Origin: an uncultured Bacteroidales bacterium
GTDB lineage: Bacteria; Bacteroidota; Bacteroidia; Bacteroidales; UBA932
DNA length: 15,830 bases
Assembly (NCBI GenBank): GCA_946530505.1
Contig: CAMNAD010000019.1
Span: 1-15,830 of the forward strand
Reading direction: 5' to 3'
Shown: positions 6,992 to 14,856 of the stretch, piece after piece
Numbering within the stretch: position 1 is the stretch's first letter
Layout of the letters: each line of letters starts with the position of its first letter
Position numbers and translations under genes: made by a program
The notes under the pieces: generated by a model
What the model was told of the DNA's origin: nothing
Databases searched by the model: none
What the model saw: only the letters and a program-made list of their open reading frames with translations

Positions 6992-7822
6992 TTATTTTAA
7001 GATACCCTGTTCTTTCAGATACTCCTCAGCCTTCTTGAGTCCGCCGGTCTTCTTGATGACCTGCTCGCAGTACTCGTAGCTGAGCTGGGGATTACGCTCC
7101 ACCATGGTGCGGGTGAGGCGGTCGATGACCTTATTATTGATAAGGTTTGCGCAGACCATGCGGTTGCCCTCAACGCGGCCCAGACGGACCATGAGGGTAG
7201 TGCTGATCATGTCGCAGAGAAGCTTCTGGGAAGTGCCGGACTTCATGCGGGTGCTTCCGGTGATGAATTCAGGCCCCATGACTACCTCGATTGGATAATC
7301 TACATAGTGGGAGATGGGAGAATCGGGGTTGTTGCAGATGCTGCCGCAAGGGATGCCATGCTCCTTGCAGGCCTTCATAGCCGCAAGCACATAGGGAGTG
7401 TTGCCGCTGGCCGAGATGCCTACCACGATGTCCTTGGGAGTAATGTGGTGCTTCTCGCTGAGAGTCCTCCATCCTTCCTCGACATCATCTTCGGCCTCTT
7501 CGAGGTCGAGCACGAGGTTCTCGTTGCCGCCGGCAAGAACAGCCTGCCAGATTTCAGGATCCACCCCATAAGTATTGGGAACTTCCAGCACGTCCAGTAC
7601 GGCTATTTTTCCACCGGTACCGGCACCAAGCCAGAAGAAACGGCCGCCTGCACGAAGCTGTGCCTCAATGGCGTTTACCAGTTTCTCGATATCGGGAAGC
7701 ACAGCCTCTACAGCGAGGGCCACTTTCTTGTCTTCGTTGTTGATGTCGCGCAGCAATTCTGCCACCGACTTTTTCTCAAGGTGATCATAGAGCGAAGGTT
7801 GCTCTGTCAGTCTTAATGCCAT
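6992..7822 (-). CDS. murQ: MurQ-family N-acetylmuramic acid 6-phosphate etherase (divergent)
   Basis: The protein has 276 residues from the ATG at 7822. An in-frame TTG at 7831 is possible, but the ATG gives the usual MurQ N-terminus (LTEQPSLYDHLEKKSV). A GAGG lies 3 nt before the ATG, rather close for a standard ribosome site. It is cytoplasmic, with no signal peptide. The SIS-fold motifs present are GAGTGGK (66-72), GISASGNTPYV (136-146) and TGSTRMKSGTSQK (187-199). The two Glu residues matching the E. coli catalytic pair are in VLEVP (Glu80) and EEAEDD (Glu111). MurQ converts MurNAc-6-phosphate to GlcNAc-6-phosphate and D-lactate. The usual GTSGR and LDASE segments are changed to GTGGK and LDVLE, so the substrate may differ somewhat. 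It is the only visible cytoplasmic enzyme among surface proteins, which implies import of an amino sugar. No sugar kinase is seen in the window. Confidence 0.85.
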   Translation of the reverse strand: MALRLTEQPSLYDHLEKKSVAELLRDINNEDKKVALAVEAVLPDIEKLVNAIEAQLRAGGRFFWLGAGTGGKIAVLDVLEVPNTYGVDPEIWQAVLAGGNENLVLDLEEAEDDVEEGWRTLSEKHHITPKDIVVGISASGNTPYVLAAMKACKEHGIPCGSICNNPDSPISHYVDYPIEVVMGPEFITGSTRMKSGTSQKLLCDMISTTLMVRLGRVEGNRMVCANLINNKVIDRLTRTMVERNPQLSYEYCEQVIKKTGGLKKAEEYLKEQGILK

Positions 7823-7837
7823 AATCCTCAAAAATAG

Positions 7838-9688
7838 TTAAAAATTTTTATATTTTATATTTCCTATCAGTTTTCCATCCCGGAAAGCGCCTGCCTTGAC
7901 AGTCTGCTGGCGGTTGATGGCAAAAGGCCCCGTATACACGGGCGACTCTCCGGTGGGCGTGCTGCCGTCTAGCGTGAAATGAATCTCGGCATCGGGAGCA
8001 TCCACGCTTATGGTAGCGATCTTGCTGTATGTAGTGTCTTTGTGCAATTCGATGAAAGGATCATAGAAGGCCTTGCAATAGCCCACATCGAGCCTGTCAA
8101 GACGGCCAAGGTGTGTCTCAAGCCTGCGGGTAAAACCGTCCCAGTCCTTGCTGCGGCTGCTCCATCCTGCTTCGGCAATCGCGCACATGCGCGGCCATGC
8201 CATATATTCCACACGGGCAGGCGTGGGCATATACTCGGTCCACACGCAGCCCTCGACTCCGATTATGTACTTCTGCTCCTCAGGAGTCAGTACCTCGGGA
8301 ACAGGATTGTATTCATACATGGTGCGCAGGGTGGTAGGACCGCCCATAGCGAGAGGCTCGCTTTCCGGGTCGGCCTGCCAATAATCCAGATAGTACTTGG
8401 GATAAGGTGCCATCACAACCTCGTGATGCTGCTGGGCGGACTTGATGCCGCCTTCCTCGCCAAGCCAGGACATCACCTTCGCATTGGGAGCAAGACCACC
8501 TTCGAGTATTTCGTCCCACCCGATGATCTGGCGGCCCTTGCTGTTGATGTACTTCTCCATGCGCTGGATGAACCAACTCTGGAGTTCAAATTCATCCTTC
8601 AGCCCCAGTTTCTTGATAAGTGCCTGGCAGTGAGGGCACTGTTTCCAGCTGGTCTTGGGGCATTCATCGCCTCCGATATGTATGAGTTCCGAGGGGAAGA
8701 GTTCGAAGACCTCGTCGAACACATCTTCCAGGAACTTGAATGTCTCTTCCTTGGGGCAATAGACCTGCTTGAAGATTCCCCACTTGGTGGCAGTCTCGTA
8801 GTGGTCTTCGAGTCCGCAGCTGAGTTCGGGGTAGCAGGCTATGGCGGCAAGCGCATGTCCCGGGAGTTCTATCTCCGGGATGATGGTCACATAGCGCTCC
8901 GCCGCATATTTGACGAGTTCGCGGACCTCGTCCTGGGAGTAATATCCTCCGTACGGGGTCCCGTCGTAGAATCCGGAATTGAGCGAACCAATCACGGTTT
9001 CCTTACGCCACTGGCCTTTTTCGGTCAGAAGCGGATATTTCTTTATCTCAAGGCGCCATCCCTGATCTTCGGTCAGATGCCAGTGGAAACGGTTGACCTT
9101 GTGGAGGGCCATGATGTCGATGTACTTCTTGAGGAAGTCAATACTGAAGAAATGAAGGCAGCAGTCCAGATGCATGCCGCGATAAGAAAAGCGCGGCGCA
9201 TCTTCTATGGAGCAGCACGGCACGTCCCACCTGACGCCTTTCTGGCGGCTGTCGGCGAAAATCGCATCCGGAAGGAGCTGGAAGATAGTCTGGATCGCAT
9301 AGAAGAGTCCTGCACCGTCGGCATACTCTATCAGGAGCCGGCTGGGGCTGATCTGCAGGTTATATGCCTCTTTCTTCCATCCTGCATTGAGAATGAAGAT
9401 ACCTTTCTCAGTTCCGTGGTCCAGGGGGTCATCCTGGATGACGTCCAGCGTGAAGCCGGCCGCTTTCTGCAGGCGCTCGTTCAGGAACGCGACCGAGCGG
9501 AGCATCGCGGAATCGCTGAAATCCACATAGACTGGAGTCTTGCTGTCCAGATGAAATACTCCTTCTGTCTGCTGCACGAATGCCGGTTCAGGGATGACGC
9601 TGATCACCTGTGGAGCCTGCTCCGAGCGGGAGCAGGCAGCCAACAGGATCAGAACCGCTGAAAATATGTGTGGAATCCGGTTCGTCAT
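7838..9688 (-). CDS. GH20 beta-N-acetylhexosaminidase-family lipoprotein with altered substrate-binding Arg
   Basis: The protein has 616 residues; the lipoprotein signal ends in LLAAC (Cys19). Domains in order: GH20b-like N-terminal domain (about 28-165), GH20 barrel (about 166-510) and a C-terminal chitobiase/hexosaminidase domain (about 555-616, FTLDGSTPTGESPVYTGPF at 574-592). The catalytic pair is Asp341-Glu342 in HIGGDE. Other family motifs are FHWHLTEDQGWR (201-212), PEIELPGHALA (271-281), GWDEIL (390-395) and SWLGEEGG (407-414). GH20 enzymes remove terminal beta-GlcNAc or GalNAc by substrate-assisted catalysis through the 2-acetamido group. The segment LDCCLHFF has Leu178 where GH20 enzymes have the Arg of D-x-x-R-H (Arg178 of human HexA, Arg162 of Streptomyces plicatus Hex). 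That Arg contacts the -1 sugar, so activity or specificity is probably changed. Its ATG overlaps the stop of the preceding GH20 gene by 4 bp (ATGA), which suggests coupled translation. Confidence 0.93.
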   Translation of the reverse strand: MTNRIPHIFSAVLILLAACSRSEQAPQVISVIPEPAFVQQTEGVFHLDSKTPVYVDFSDSAMLRSVAFLNERLQKAAGFTLDVIQDDPLDHGTEKGIFILNAGWKKEAYNLQISPSRLLIEYADGAGLFYAIQTIFQLLPDAIFADSRQKGVRWDVPCCSIEDAPRFSYRGMHLDCCLHFFSIDFLKKYIDIMALHKVNRFHWHLTEDQGWRLEIKKYPLLTEKGQWRKETVIGSLNSGFYDGTPYGGYYSQDEVRELVKYAAERYVTIIPEIELPGHALAAIACYPELSCGLEDHYETATKWGIFKQVYCPKEETFKFLEDVFDEVFELFPSELIHIGGDECPKTSWKQCPHCQALIKKLGLKDEFELQSWFIQRMEKYINSKGRQIIGWDEILEGGLAPNAKVMSWLGEEGGIKSAQQHHEVVMAPYPKYYLDYWQADPESEPLAMGGPTTLRTMYEYNPVPEVLTPEEQKYIIGVEGCVWTEYMPTPARVEYMAWPRMCAIAEAGWSSRSKDWDGFTRRLETHLGRLDRLDVGYCKAFYDPFIELHKDTTYSKIATISVDAPDAEIHFTLDGSTPTGESPVYTGPFAINRQQTVKAGAFRDGKLIGNIKYKNF

Positions 9689-11481
9689 TTCTGGAATTCT
9701 TTTGTTACAACTTTGCCTATGGGCTGGCCCTTACGGAAACCGCGGGCCTTGATTACCGAGCCCCTGTCCACCATGAAGGGCCTGCCGTCATAGACTGGAG
9801 ACTTCGCGGTGGGGGTGCTGCCGTCAAGCGTGTAACGGATGACAGCCGTGGGATCTTCGATTTCCAGGTTCATCGCCTTGGGGAATTCTATATTGCGGTC
9901 GTAGTCGAAAATCACATCGTAATATACCGGGCAGTACTGTATTCCTTTCCAGTCCAATGTGGCGAGGACCTTTGGCATGCGCCTGCGGAAAGACTCCCAG
10001 TCCTTGTTCTCGCGGGAAGTCCAGCCTACTTCGGCAGCCGCTACATTGCGCGGGAACGCCTGATATTCGGCAGTCTTGTTGTCGGGAACGTACTCAGTCC
10101 AAAGGCAGGTTTCGTACCCCACGATATACTTCTTGCTCAGGTCTGCAAGTGAATCTACTGCAGGATAGTAATTGTAAACTTTCTTAAGGGGCATAAACAG
10201 GTTCTGGTCGACGCTGTCGGCCATGTCCTCCTGTTTGTTGTCGAGGTAGCACCAGCGGTTGGGGGTAAGGATTACGCGGATGCCGCGCTTGATGCCCTTG
10301 ACTGCCGGGGCGTGTCCGCGGTAGGACATTGCGATGGGATCCTCCAGGGCGCCTCCGTCCAGGATTTCATCCCATCCGATGACGGTCTTGCCGTTCTTGC
10401 GGAGGAAGTCCCCGATTCTCTTGACGAAGAAGGTCTGGAGTTCCTCCTCGTTTTCGAGACCGAGCACTGTCATAAGGTCCTGGCAATACTGGCTTTCCTT
10501 ATATACGTCTTTGGGCGCTTCGTCCCCTCCTATATGATAGATAGGTGAAGGGAAAAGTTCGAAGAGTTCGGTGAACACATCTTCCAGGAAACGGAAGGTG
10601 GTTGCGGTGGGAGCATAAAGGTTTTTCCAGATGCCCCACCTGGTCTCGACCTCGTAGTGGCGGTCGGGGAAGCAACTGAGTTCGGGATAGGCGGCGATGG
10701 CGGCGGTGCTGTGCCCGGGGATTTCCACTTCGGGGATCACGGTCACGCAGCGCCTGCGGGCATATTCCACGACCTCGCGGATGTCATCCTTGGTGTAGAA
10801 TCCTCCGTGGGGGATGCCGTTGCCAATGCCACTGTGCCAGGCGGTTTCCTTGCGCCAGGCTCCTACTTCGGTAAGTTTGGGATATTTGTCGATCTGGATG
10901 CGCCAGCCCTGGTCTTCGGTGAGATGCCAGTGGAACATGTTCTGCTTGTACATCGACATCAGGTCGATGAACTTCATTATCTCTTCTTTCGGGAAGAAGA
11001 AACGGCCGCTGTCGAAGAGCAGTCCGCGATACCAGAATTCGGGTTCGTCGTCTATGGTGCAGCAGGGAGCGAGGAACTTCAAGGGCTTCTTAATCACCTG
11101 TGCGTAGATGTCGTCAGGCAGGAGCTGCTTGAATGTCTGAAGTCCGTAGAATGCTCCGTTCACTTCCGATGCCTCGATCAGTACTTCCGACGGGGTAACG
11201 GTGAGCCGGTAGGCTTCCTTGCCGAAACCGGGGCGCTTGCGGAGCACTATCCTGGTCTTGCTGCCGTTGAGGAGGGAGACATGTTTCACCTGATCCTTGA
11301 AATCGGTGGCGATCTCCTCGAAAGCGGAATCTTCCACCACGAGGGCTGTATTCTTGTCGAGCCTGAAGAACCCTTCCGACACGGTTACACTCTTGGGAGT
11401 AGGGACTATATTGAGCCCGGATTCCGCGTAAGCGAGGACCCCCGGCAGCACAACCGCCACTATTAAAAACAATCTCTTCAT
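9685..11481 (-). CDS. GH20 beta-N-acetylhexosaminidase (secreted)
   Basis: The protein has 598 residues with a Sec signal probably cut after AYA (about residue 19). No lipobox Cys is present, so it is likely periplasmic, in contrast to the next GH20, which is a lipoprotein. The N-terminal GH20b domain is about 22-145 and the barrel about 148-490. Key residues: Arg160 in LLFDSGRFFF (the -1 subsite Arg is kept), HWHLTEDQGWR (184-194), Asp320-Glu321 in HIGGDE (catalytic pair) and GWDEIL (369-374). A chitobiase/hexosaminidase C-terminal domain is about 536-598 (YTLDGSTPTAKSPVYDG). The usual MSWRG is MSYRG (Tyr387). The expected reaction is release of non-reducing terminal beta-linked GlcNAc or GalNAc. 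Its start directly follows the stop of the ceramidase-fold gene with no spacer. Both GH20 paralogues share the same domain order but clearly differ in sequence and probably in compartment, so they may act at successive steps. Confidence 0.93.
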   Translation of the reverse strand: MKRLFLIVAVVLPGVLAYAESGLNIVPTPKSVTVSEGFFRLDKNTALVVEDSAFEEIATDFKDQVKHVSLLNGSKTRIVLRKRPGFGKEAYRLTVTPSEVLIEASEVNGAFYGLQTFKQLLPDDIYAQVIKKPLKFLAPCCTIDDEPEFWYRGLLFDSGRFFFPKEEIMKFIDLMSMYKQNMFHWHLTEDQGWRIQIDKYPKLTEVGAWRKETAWHSGIGNGIPHGGFYTKDDIREVVEYARRRCVTVIPEVEIPGHSTAAIAAYPELSCFPDRHYEVETRWGIWKNLYAPTATTFRFLEDVFTELFELFPSPIYHIGGDEAPKDVYKESQYCQDLMTVLGLENEEELQTFFVKRIGDFLRKNGKTVIGWDEILDGGALEDPIAMSYRGHAPAVKGIKRGIRVILTPNRWCYLDNKQEDMADSVDQNLFMPLKKVYNYYPAVDSLADLSKKYIVGYETCLWTEYVPDNKTAEYQAFPRNVAAAEVGWTSRENKDWESFRRRMPKVLATLDWKGIQYCPVYYDVIFDYDRNIEFPKAMNLEIEDPTAVIRYTLDGSTPTAKSPVYDGRPFMVDRGSVIKARGFRKGQPIGKVVTKEFQK

Positions 11482-12831
11482 TTACTCTGCTGCTATCGTT
11501 TCATTTATGGTCTTGATCACTCCTTCGCGGTAAACCGAAGGCATACGCTCGGAAAGCGGATACGGGGCCTTTATGTACACATGCATCTGCTCCACTTCAT
11601 ATTCGTAGCCCTTGCGGACTTCGTATGCGCGTGCGGAGGGCAGATAGGAGTTCTGGCCGTTGGTGTAGCCGGCGAAGAAGACCGTCCTGTCGGGGAAGGC
11701 GGCGCGGGCTTCCATCTGATATTCGCAGAAAGGCTCGCCGTCGCTGAAGAAGAAGATCACACCGTCAAGATCGACTCCGTGGAGATGATAACGCAGTTTG
11801 GAAGGCACGGGGCCCTCTTCGAAACGGCCGAGTATCTCTTCTTCCCAGCCGCGCACGTCATCCGCAAAACGAGGGAATACAGTCTTTGCTGCAGCGGCAA
11901 GGGAATCGGCATGGCGCCGGACGGCCTCGGGAGTGATGACGTCTATCTGATAAGGCAGGTCGACGGTCTCGTTCACAATGCGAAGAAGCCCTTTGGACGG
12001 AACCTTGGAAAAACTGATATTTACAAGTGAATCAGCAAGTTCCTTTCCGCACTGTTCGGCATATGCGGCATCCTTCGGGCCCAAAGCCGGATCCATGTTT
12101 CCCGCGGCACCGGTAAGCTGGAACACTTCCCCGCCCCAGGCCTCGGAAAGATAACGGGCATTAACTCCGGGATAGTCCGAAGAAAGTAGATAACTTGAAG
12201 GCCCCATGCATACCGGATGGCATGCAAGATTCACTATTGAAACCACGGGCTTGCCCTTCTGGAGGAAGCGGGCGACATACACGTCATGATCGACTGGTCC
12301 GCCTTTTTCGCAGCGGTTGCCGTTGATGGCGGTGCGTCCCCTACCGATTTCGAGGGTGAAGGGCTTTCCTTCCGCCTGGATGGTCTTTACTGCATTTTCG
12401 GTGACAATACCCACCATCCTGTCTTTCCACGCGCGGTTGGGGCCGCCGGGCACGTTGCACCAGCCTCCCGAACGGGGAGCGGAATGGGTGTGGATGTTGT
12501 GCATCAGGATGTTGTCCTTGGCGAGCCCGGACTTCTCCGCGATCATGGTACGGATAGTATCGGAGAGCGCGGGAGAGATTTCCATGAGGTCGTTGGAGAT
12601 GATGCAGACCTTCTGCACGCCGTCGCCGAGCACAAGGCAATGAGTATAAATGTGCTGATGGATTCCGTCGTGCAGGTCGTTTCTGGCTGCGAAGCCTGCG
12701 AGCATGGTATGCTCGTCTTCCGTAGTTGAAATATCTGCCGAGGAATAACTCATCTTCAGCCCTGCGCCTCGGCATCCGGAAAGAATGCCGAGGACTGCGA
12801 GAGCTGCAATCAAAGTATTTCTAATAGACAT
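11482..12831 (-). CDS. Neutral/alkaline ceramidase-fold (PF04734 N-terminal domain) lipoprotein, probable zinc amidase
   Basis: The protein has 449 residues; the lipoprotein signal ends in LSGC (Cys20). It matches only the N-terminal catalytic domain of neutral ceramidases; the C-terminal Ig-like domain of true ceramidases is absent. Zinc-ligand candidates, placed by motif against Pseudomonas ceramidase: His114 or His116 in NIHTHSAP, His205 in LACHP, Glu366 in SDGEPF and Tyr396 in NGQNSYLP. At the place of the nucleophile-bearing GDVSP motif the sequence is GNMDP (245-248 region), so the Ser is replaced by Asp247. Short ceramidase-fold proteins of this kind are common in Bacteroidota, and most have no known function. 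An amide or ester hydrolase acting on a substrate other than ceramide is likely. In this operon, cleavage of a sugar-peptide amide or de-N-acylation are reasonable guesses but not shown. Its ATG lies inside the end of susD (11-bp overlap). Confidence 0.8.
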   Translation of the reverse strand: MSIRNTLIAALAVLGILSGCRGAGLKMSYSSADISTTEDEHTMLAGFAARNDLHDGIHQHIYTHCLVLGDGVQKVCIISNDLMEISPALSDTIRTMIAEKSGLAKDNILMHNIHTHSAPRSGGWCNVPGGPNRAWKDRMVGIVTENAVKTIQAEGKPFTLEIGRGRTAINGNRCEKGGPVDHDVYVARFLQKGKPVVSIVNLACHPVCMGPSSYLLSSDYPGVNARYLSEAWGGEVFQLTGAAGNMDPALGPKDAAYAEQCGKELADSLVNISFSKVPSKGLLRIVNETVDLPYQIDVITPEAVRRHADSLAAAAKTVFPRFADDVRGWEEEILGRFEEGPVPSKLRYHLHGVDLDGVIFFFSDGEPFCEYQMEARAAFPDRTVFFAGYTNGQNSYLPSARAYEVRKGYEYEVEQMHVYIKAPYPLSERMPSVYREGVIKTINETIAAE

Positions 12832-14845
12832 ATCCAGGGTTCTGCTCTATTACCTTCTTGGTCTTGTCGATTTCCGTTTGCGGTATAGGCATGAGGTAGT
12901 TAGGATAATCTGCAGGATTCTCTATACCAGGAGTATTGGTGCAGGTGAGATTTCCGGCCTCCGGATAGTTGTTGCGGCCGGAGTTGGGGAACCACTTCTG
13001 GGTAGGAGAGATGGTAAGGCAGGCCTCGCCGTAATCGACAGCATAGGTCTTGCCCTTCCATACATAGTTTACAAGATATGCCACATTGCGACCGTTGTTG
13101 CTGCTGATGTATGCATCACTTTCCTTTGTGTTGGTCCAGTAGTAGTTGCGCTCCTTGTTGACCAGATTGGCAGGCTGGACGCAACGGTAGATGGTATCGG
13201 TCTTGCTTCCCTTCTGCAGCAAGCAGGTACGCATGCCGGCAAAAGGCACGTTCTCATAAGTGGTGGCAATCTTCCAGCGCCTCGTGTCGAAGTAGCGGAA
13301 TGCCTCGAAAGCAAGTTCGATGCGGCGTTCATTGACAACCTCATCCCAAAGGGCTGCACCTGCATCCGTAATCGGAGGCATGCCGACGCGGGCACGCACC
13401 TTGGTGAGATATTCGCGGCAGACATCCTCCTTGCCGGTCATGTAAGCAGCTTCTGCAAGGTTCAGATACATTTCACCAAGACGGAACCAAGGATAAACCA
13501 CGTTGCCTATAAGAGACTCGGAGATATACCTGTCGGGCATGTACCACTTTGTAAGACCGCTGCCACCGGTATTGGTGATATGAATCTGGTCGCTGGCCTT
13601 CTTGGAGGTGCTGGGCTCGGGTTTGCCTTTGTCGAAATCGGCGAGCTCGGTGTTCTCGTAAAGGAGATAAAGCTGAAGTTCAGTCTCGTTGAGGCCACCG
13701 TCCTTGTCTGTCCACTTGTAGATCTTGGTCGGATAGATGATGCACTCTTCGAAACGGGGATCACGATTCTTGAAGGGACGCTTGGGGTCGTAACCGGAGC
13801 CTTCTTCGAAAATCTTCTTTCCGTTCTTCATCTCATAGTCAAGCCACATTGCCTGGGTAGGGTTGAAGCTTTCCCAGCCGCCGCCGCCGAAGTCCATGAG
13901 GGAATAGAGGAGCTGAGCCTTGTGAGGCTGGCCGCTGCTCTGCACGAAATACTTGCCCCAGATGATTTCAGGAGAATTCTCGTCGCGCCAGAATCCGTCG
14001 TATGTGTCGTCGAGGGTGTAAGCTCCGTCAACATCGGCACGGTCACAGATAGCTTTTGCAGCCTTGAACGCATCTTCCCATTTATCCTTGGAATAAGCGC
14101 CACGGAAAATACCGCCGTCGGGGAATGAAGGATCGTTGAACAGAGGAGAAGCTACGATAAGGGTAAGGCGGCTGCGGAGAGCGAGGACGCAATCCTTGTG
14201 AACACGTCCGAGTGAAGTTGCGTTCTTTTCGGGAAGAAGGTCATAAGCTTTGTCGAGATCTTCATTGATGAATGTCACGCAATCATCGAAATTGGCGCGG
14301 GTATTGGTAAATTCTGCACCGAGGTCATCGAAAGGTTTGTCCACGAGAACAACGCCGCCATAACGCTCGATGAGGTTGGTGTAAGCCCATGCACGGAGGA
14401 AATAAGCCTCGCCGGTAAGGCGGTTCTTGCCATCCTCGGTCATTGCGGAGCCCTTCTCCTCGACATATCTGAGGAAGTAATTGAGGCGATAGATATACTC
14501 GTACGCACGGTTCCATATATTAAGGAAGGTAGTACGGGTATTGTGTGCCGGACCGCCTTCGTCCTGAGGGATGATGGAACTCGGGGTCATGGAGCCGTCG
14601 GCGATATAACGGGTGGACGTACCGCCATAGCGGAAGAATCCTTCGTCGGAAATACAACCGATATTACCCTCGGTGAAAGGATCCGGCAGAACCGTATAGA
14701 TGGCATTGATATAACTCTCTGCAAGGGCGTCGCTGTTGAACACGGCCTCCTCGGAAAGCTTGTCAAGAGGTTTCTTGTCAAGGAAACCGTCATTGCATGC
14801 GGCAAGCATGGCCGCAGCAGCAAGTATATAGAGTATCTTTTTCAT
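12821..14845 (-). CDS. susD: SusD/RagB-family glycan-binding lipoprotein
   Basis: The protein has 674 residues; the lipoprotein signal ends in MLAAC (Cys17), followed by the usual DGFLDKKPLDKL. Family landmarks: FLRAWAYTNLIERYGGVVLV (149-168), FRLGEMYLNLAEAAY (454-468), NERRIELAFEAFRYFDTRR (505-523) and the near-terminal LMPIPQTEID (651-660) with QNPGY. It is longer than most SusD proteins (roughly 500-600). SusD forms the lid over the SusC barrel and captures oligosaccharide or glycopeptide ligands at the outer membrane. It follows susC by 11 bp and overlaps the ceramidase-fold gene by 11 bp. The ligand cannot be read from the sequence; the downstream enzymes suggest an amino-sugar polymer. 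Confidence 0.96.
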   Translation of the reverse strand: MKKILYILAAAAMLAACNDGFLDKKPLDKLSEEAVFNSDALAESYINAIYTVLPDPFTEGNIGCISDEGFFRYGGTSTRYIADGSMTPSSIIPQDEGGPAHNTRTTFLNIWNRAYEYIYRLNYFLRYVEEKGSAMTEDGKNRLTGEAYFLRAWAYTNLIERYGGVVLVDKPFDDLGAEFTNTRANFDDCVTFINEDLDKAYDLLPEKNATSLGRVHKDCVLALRSRLTLIVASPLFNDPSFPDGGIFRGAYSKDKWEDAFKAAKAICDRADVDGAYTLDDTYDGFWRDENSPEIIWGKYFVQSSGQPHKAQLLYSLMDFGGGGWESFNPTQAMWLDYEMKNGKKIFEEGSGYDPKRPFKNRDPRFEECIIYPTKIYKWTDKDGGLNETELQLYLLYENTELADFDKGKPEPSTSKKASDQIHITNTGGSGLTKWYMPDRYISESLIGNVVYPWFRLGEMYLNLAEAAYMTGKEDVCREYLTKVRARVGMPPITDAGAALWDEVVNERRIELAFEAFRYFDTRRWKIATTYENVPFAGMRTCLLQKGSKTDTIYRCVQPANLVNKERNYYWTNTKESDAYISSNNGRNVAYLVNYVWKGKTYAVDYGEACLTISPTQKWFPNSGRNNYPEAGNLTCTNTPGIENPADYPNYLMPIPQTEIDKTKKVIEQNPGYVY

Positions 14846-14856
14846 ATCTGTGTCTG

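Noticed and set aside
7823..7831. TTG start for the MurQ homologue
   Set aside because: The ATG at 7822 gives the standard family N-terminus and has GAGG close upstream, though at short spacing; the TTG has no visible ribosome site.
7979..9661. Long plus-strand open frame (about 560 codons) opposite the GH20 lipoprotein
   Set aside because: The minus-strand GH20 has full family motifs; the antisense frame has none.
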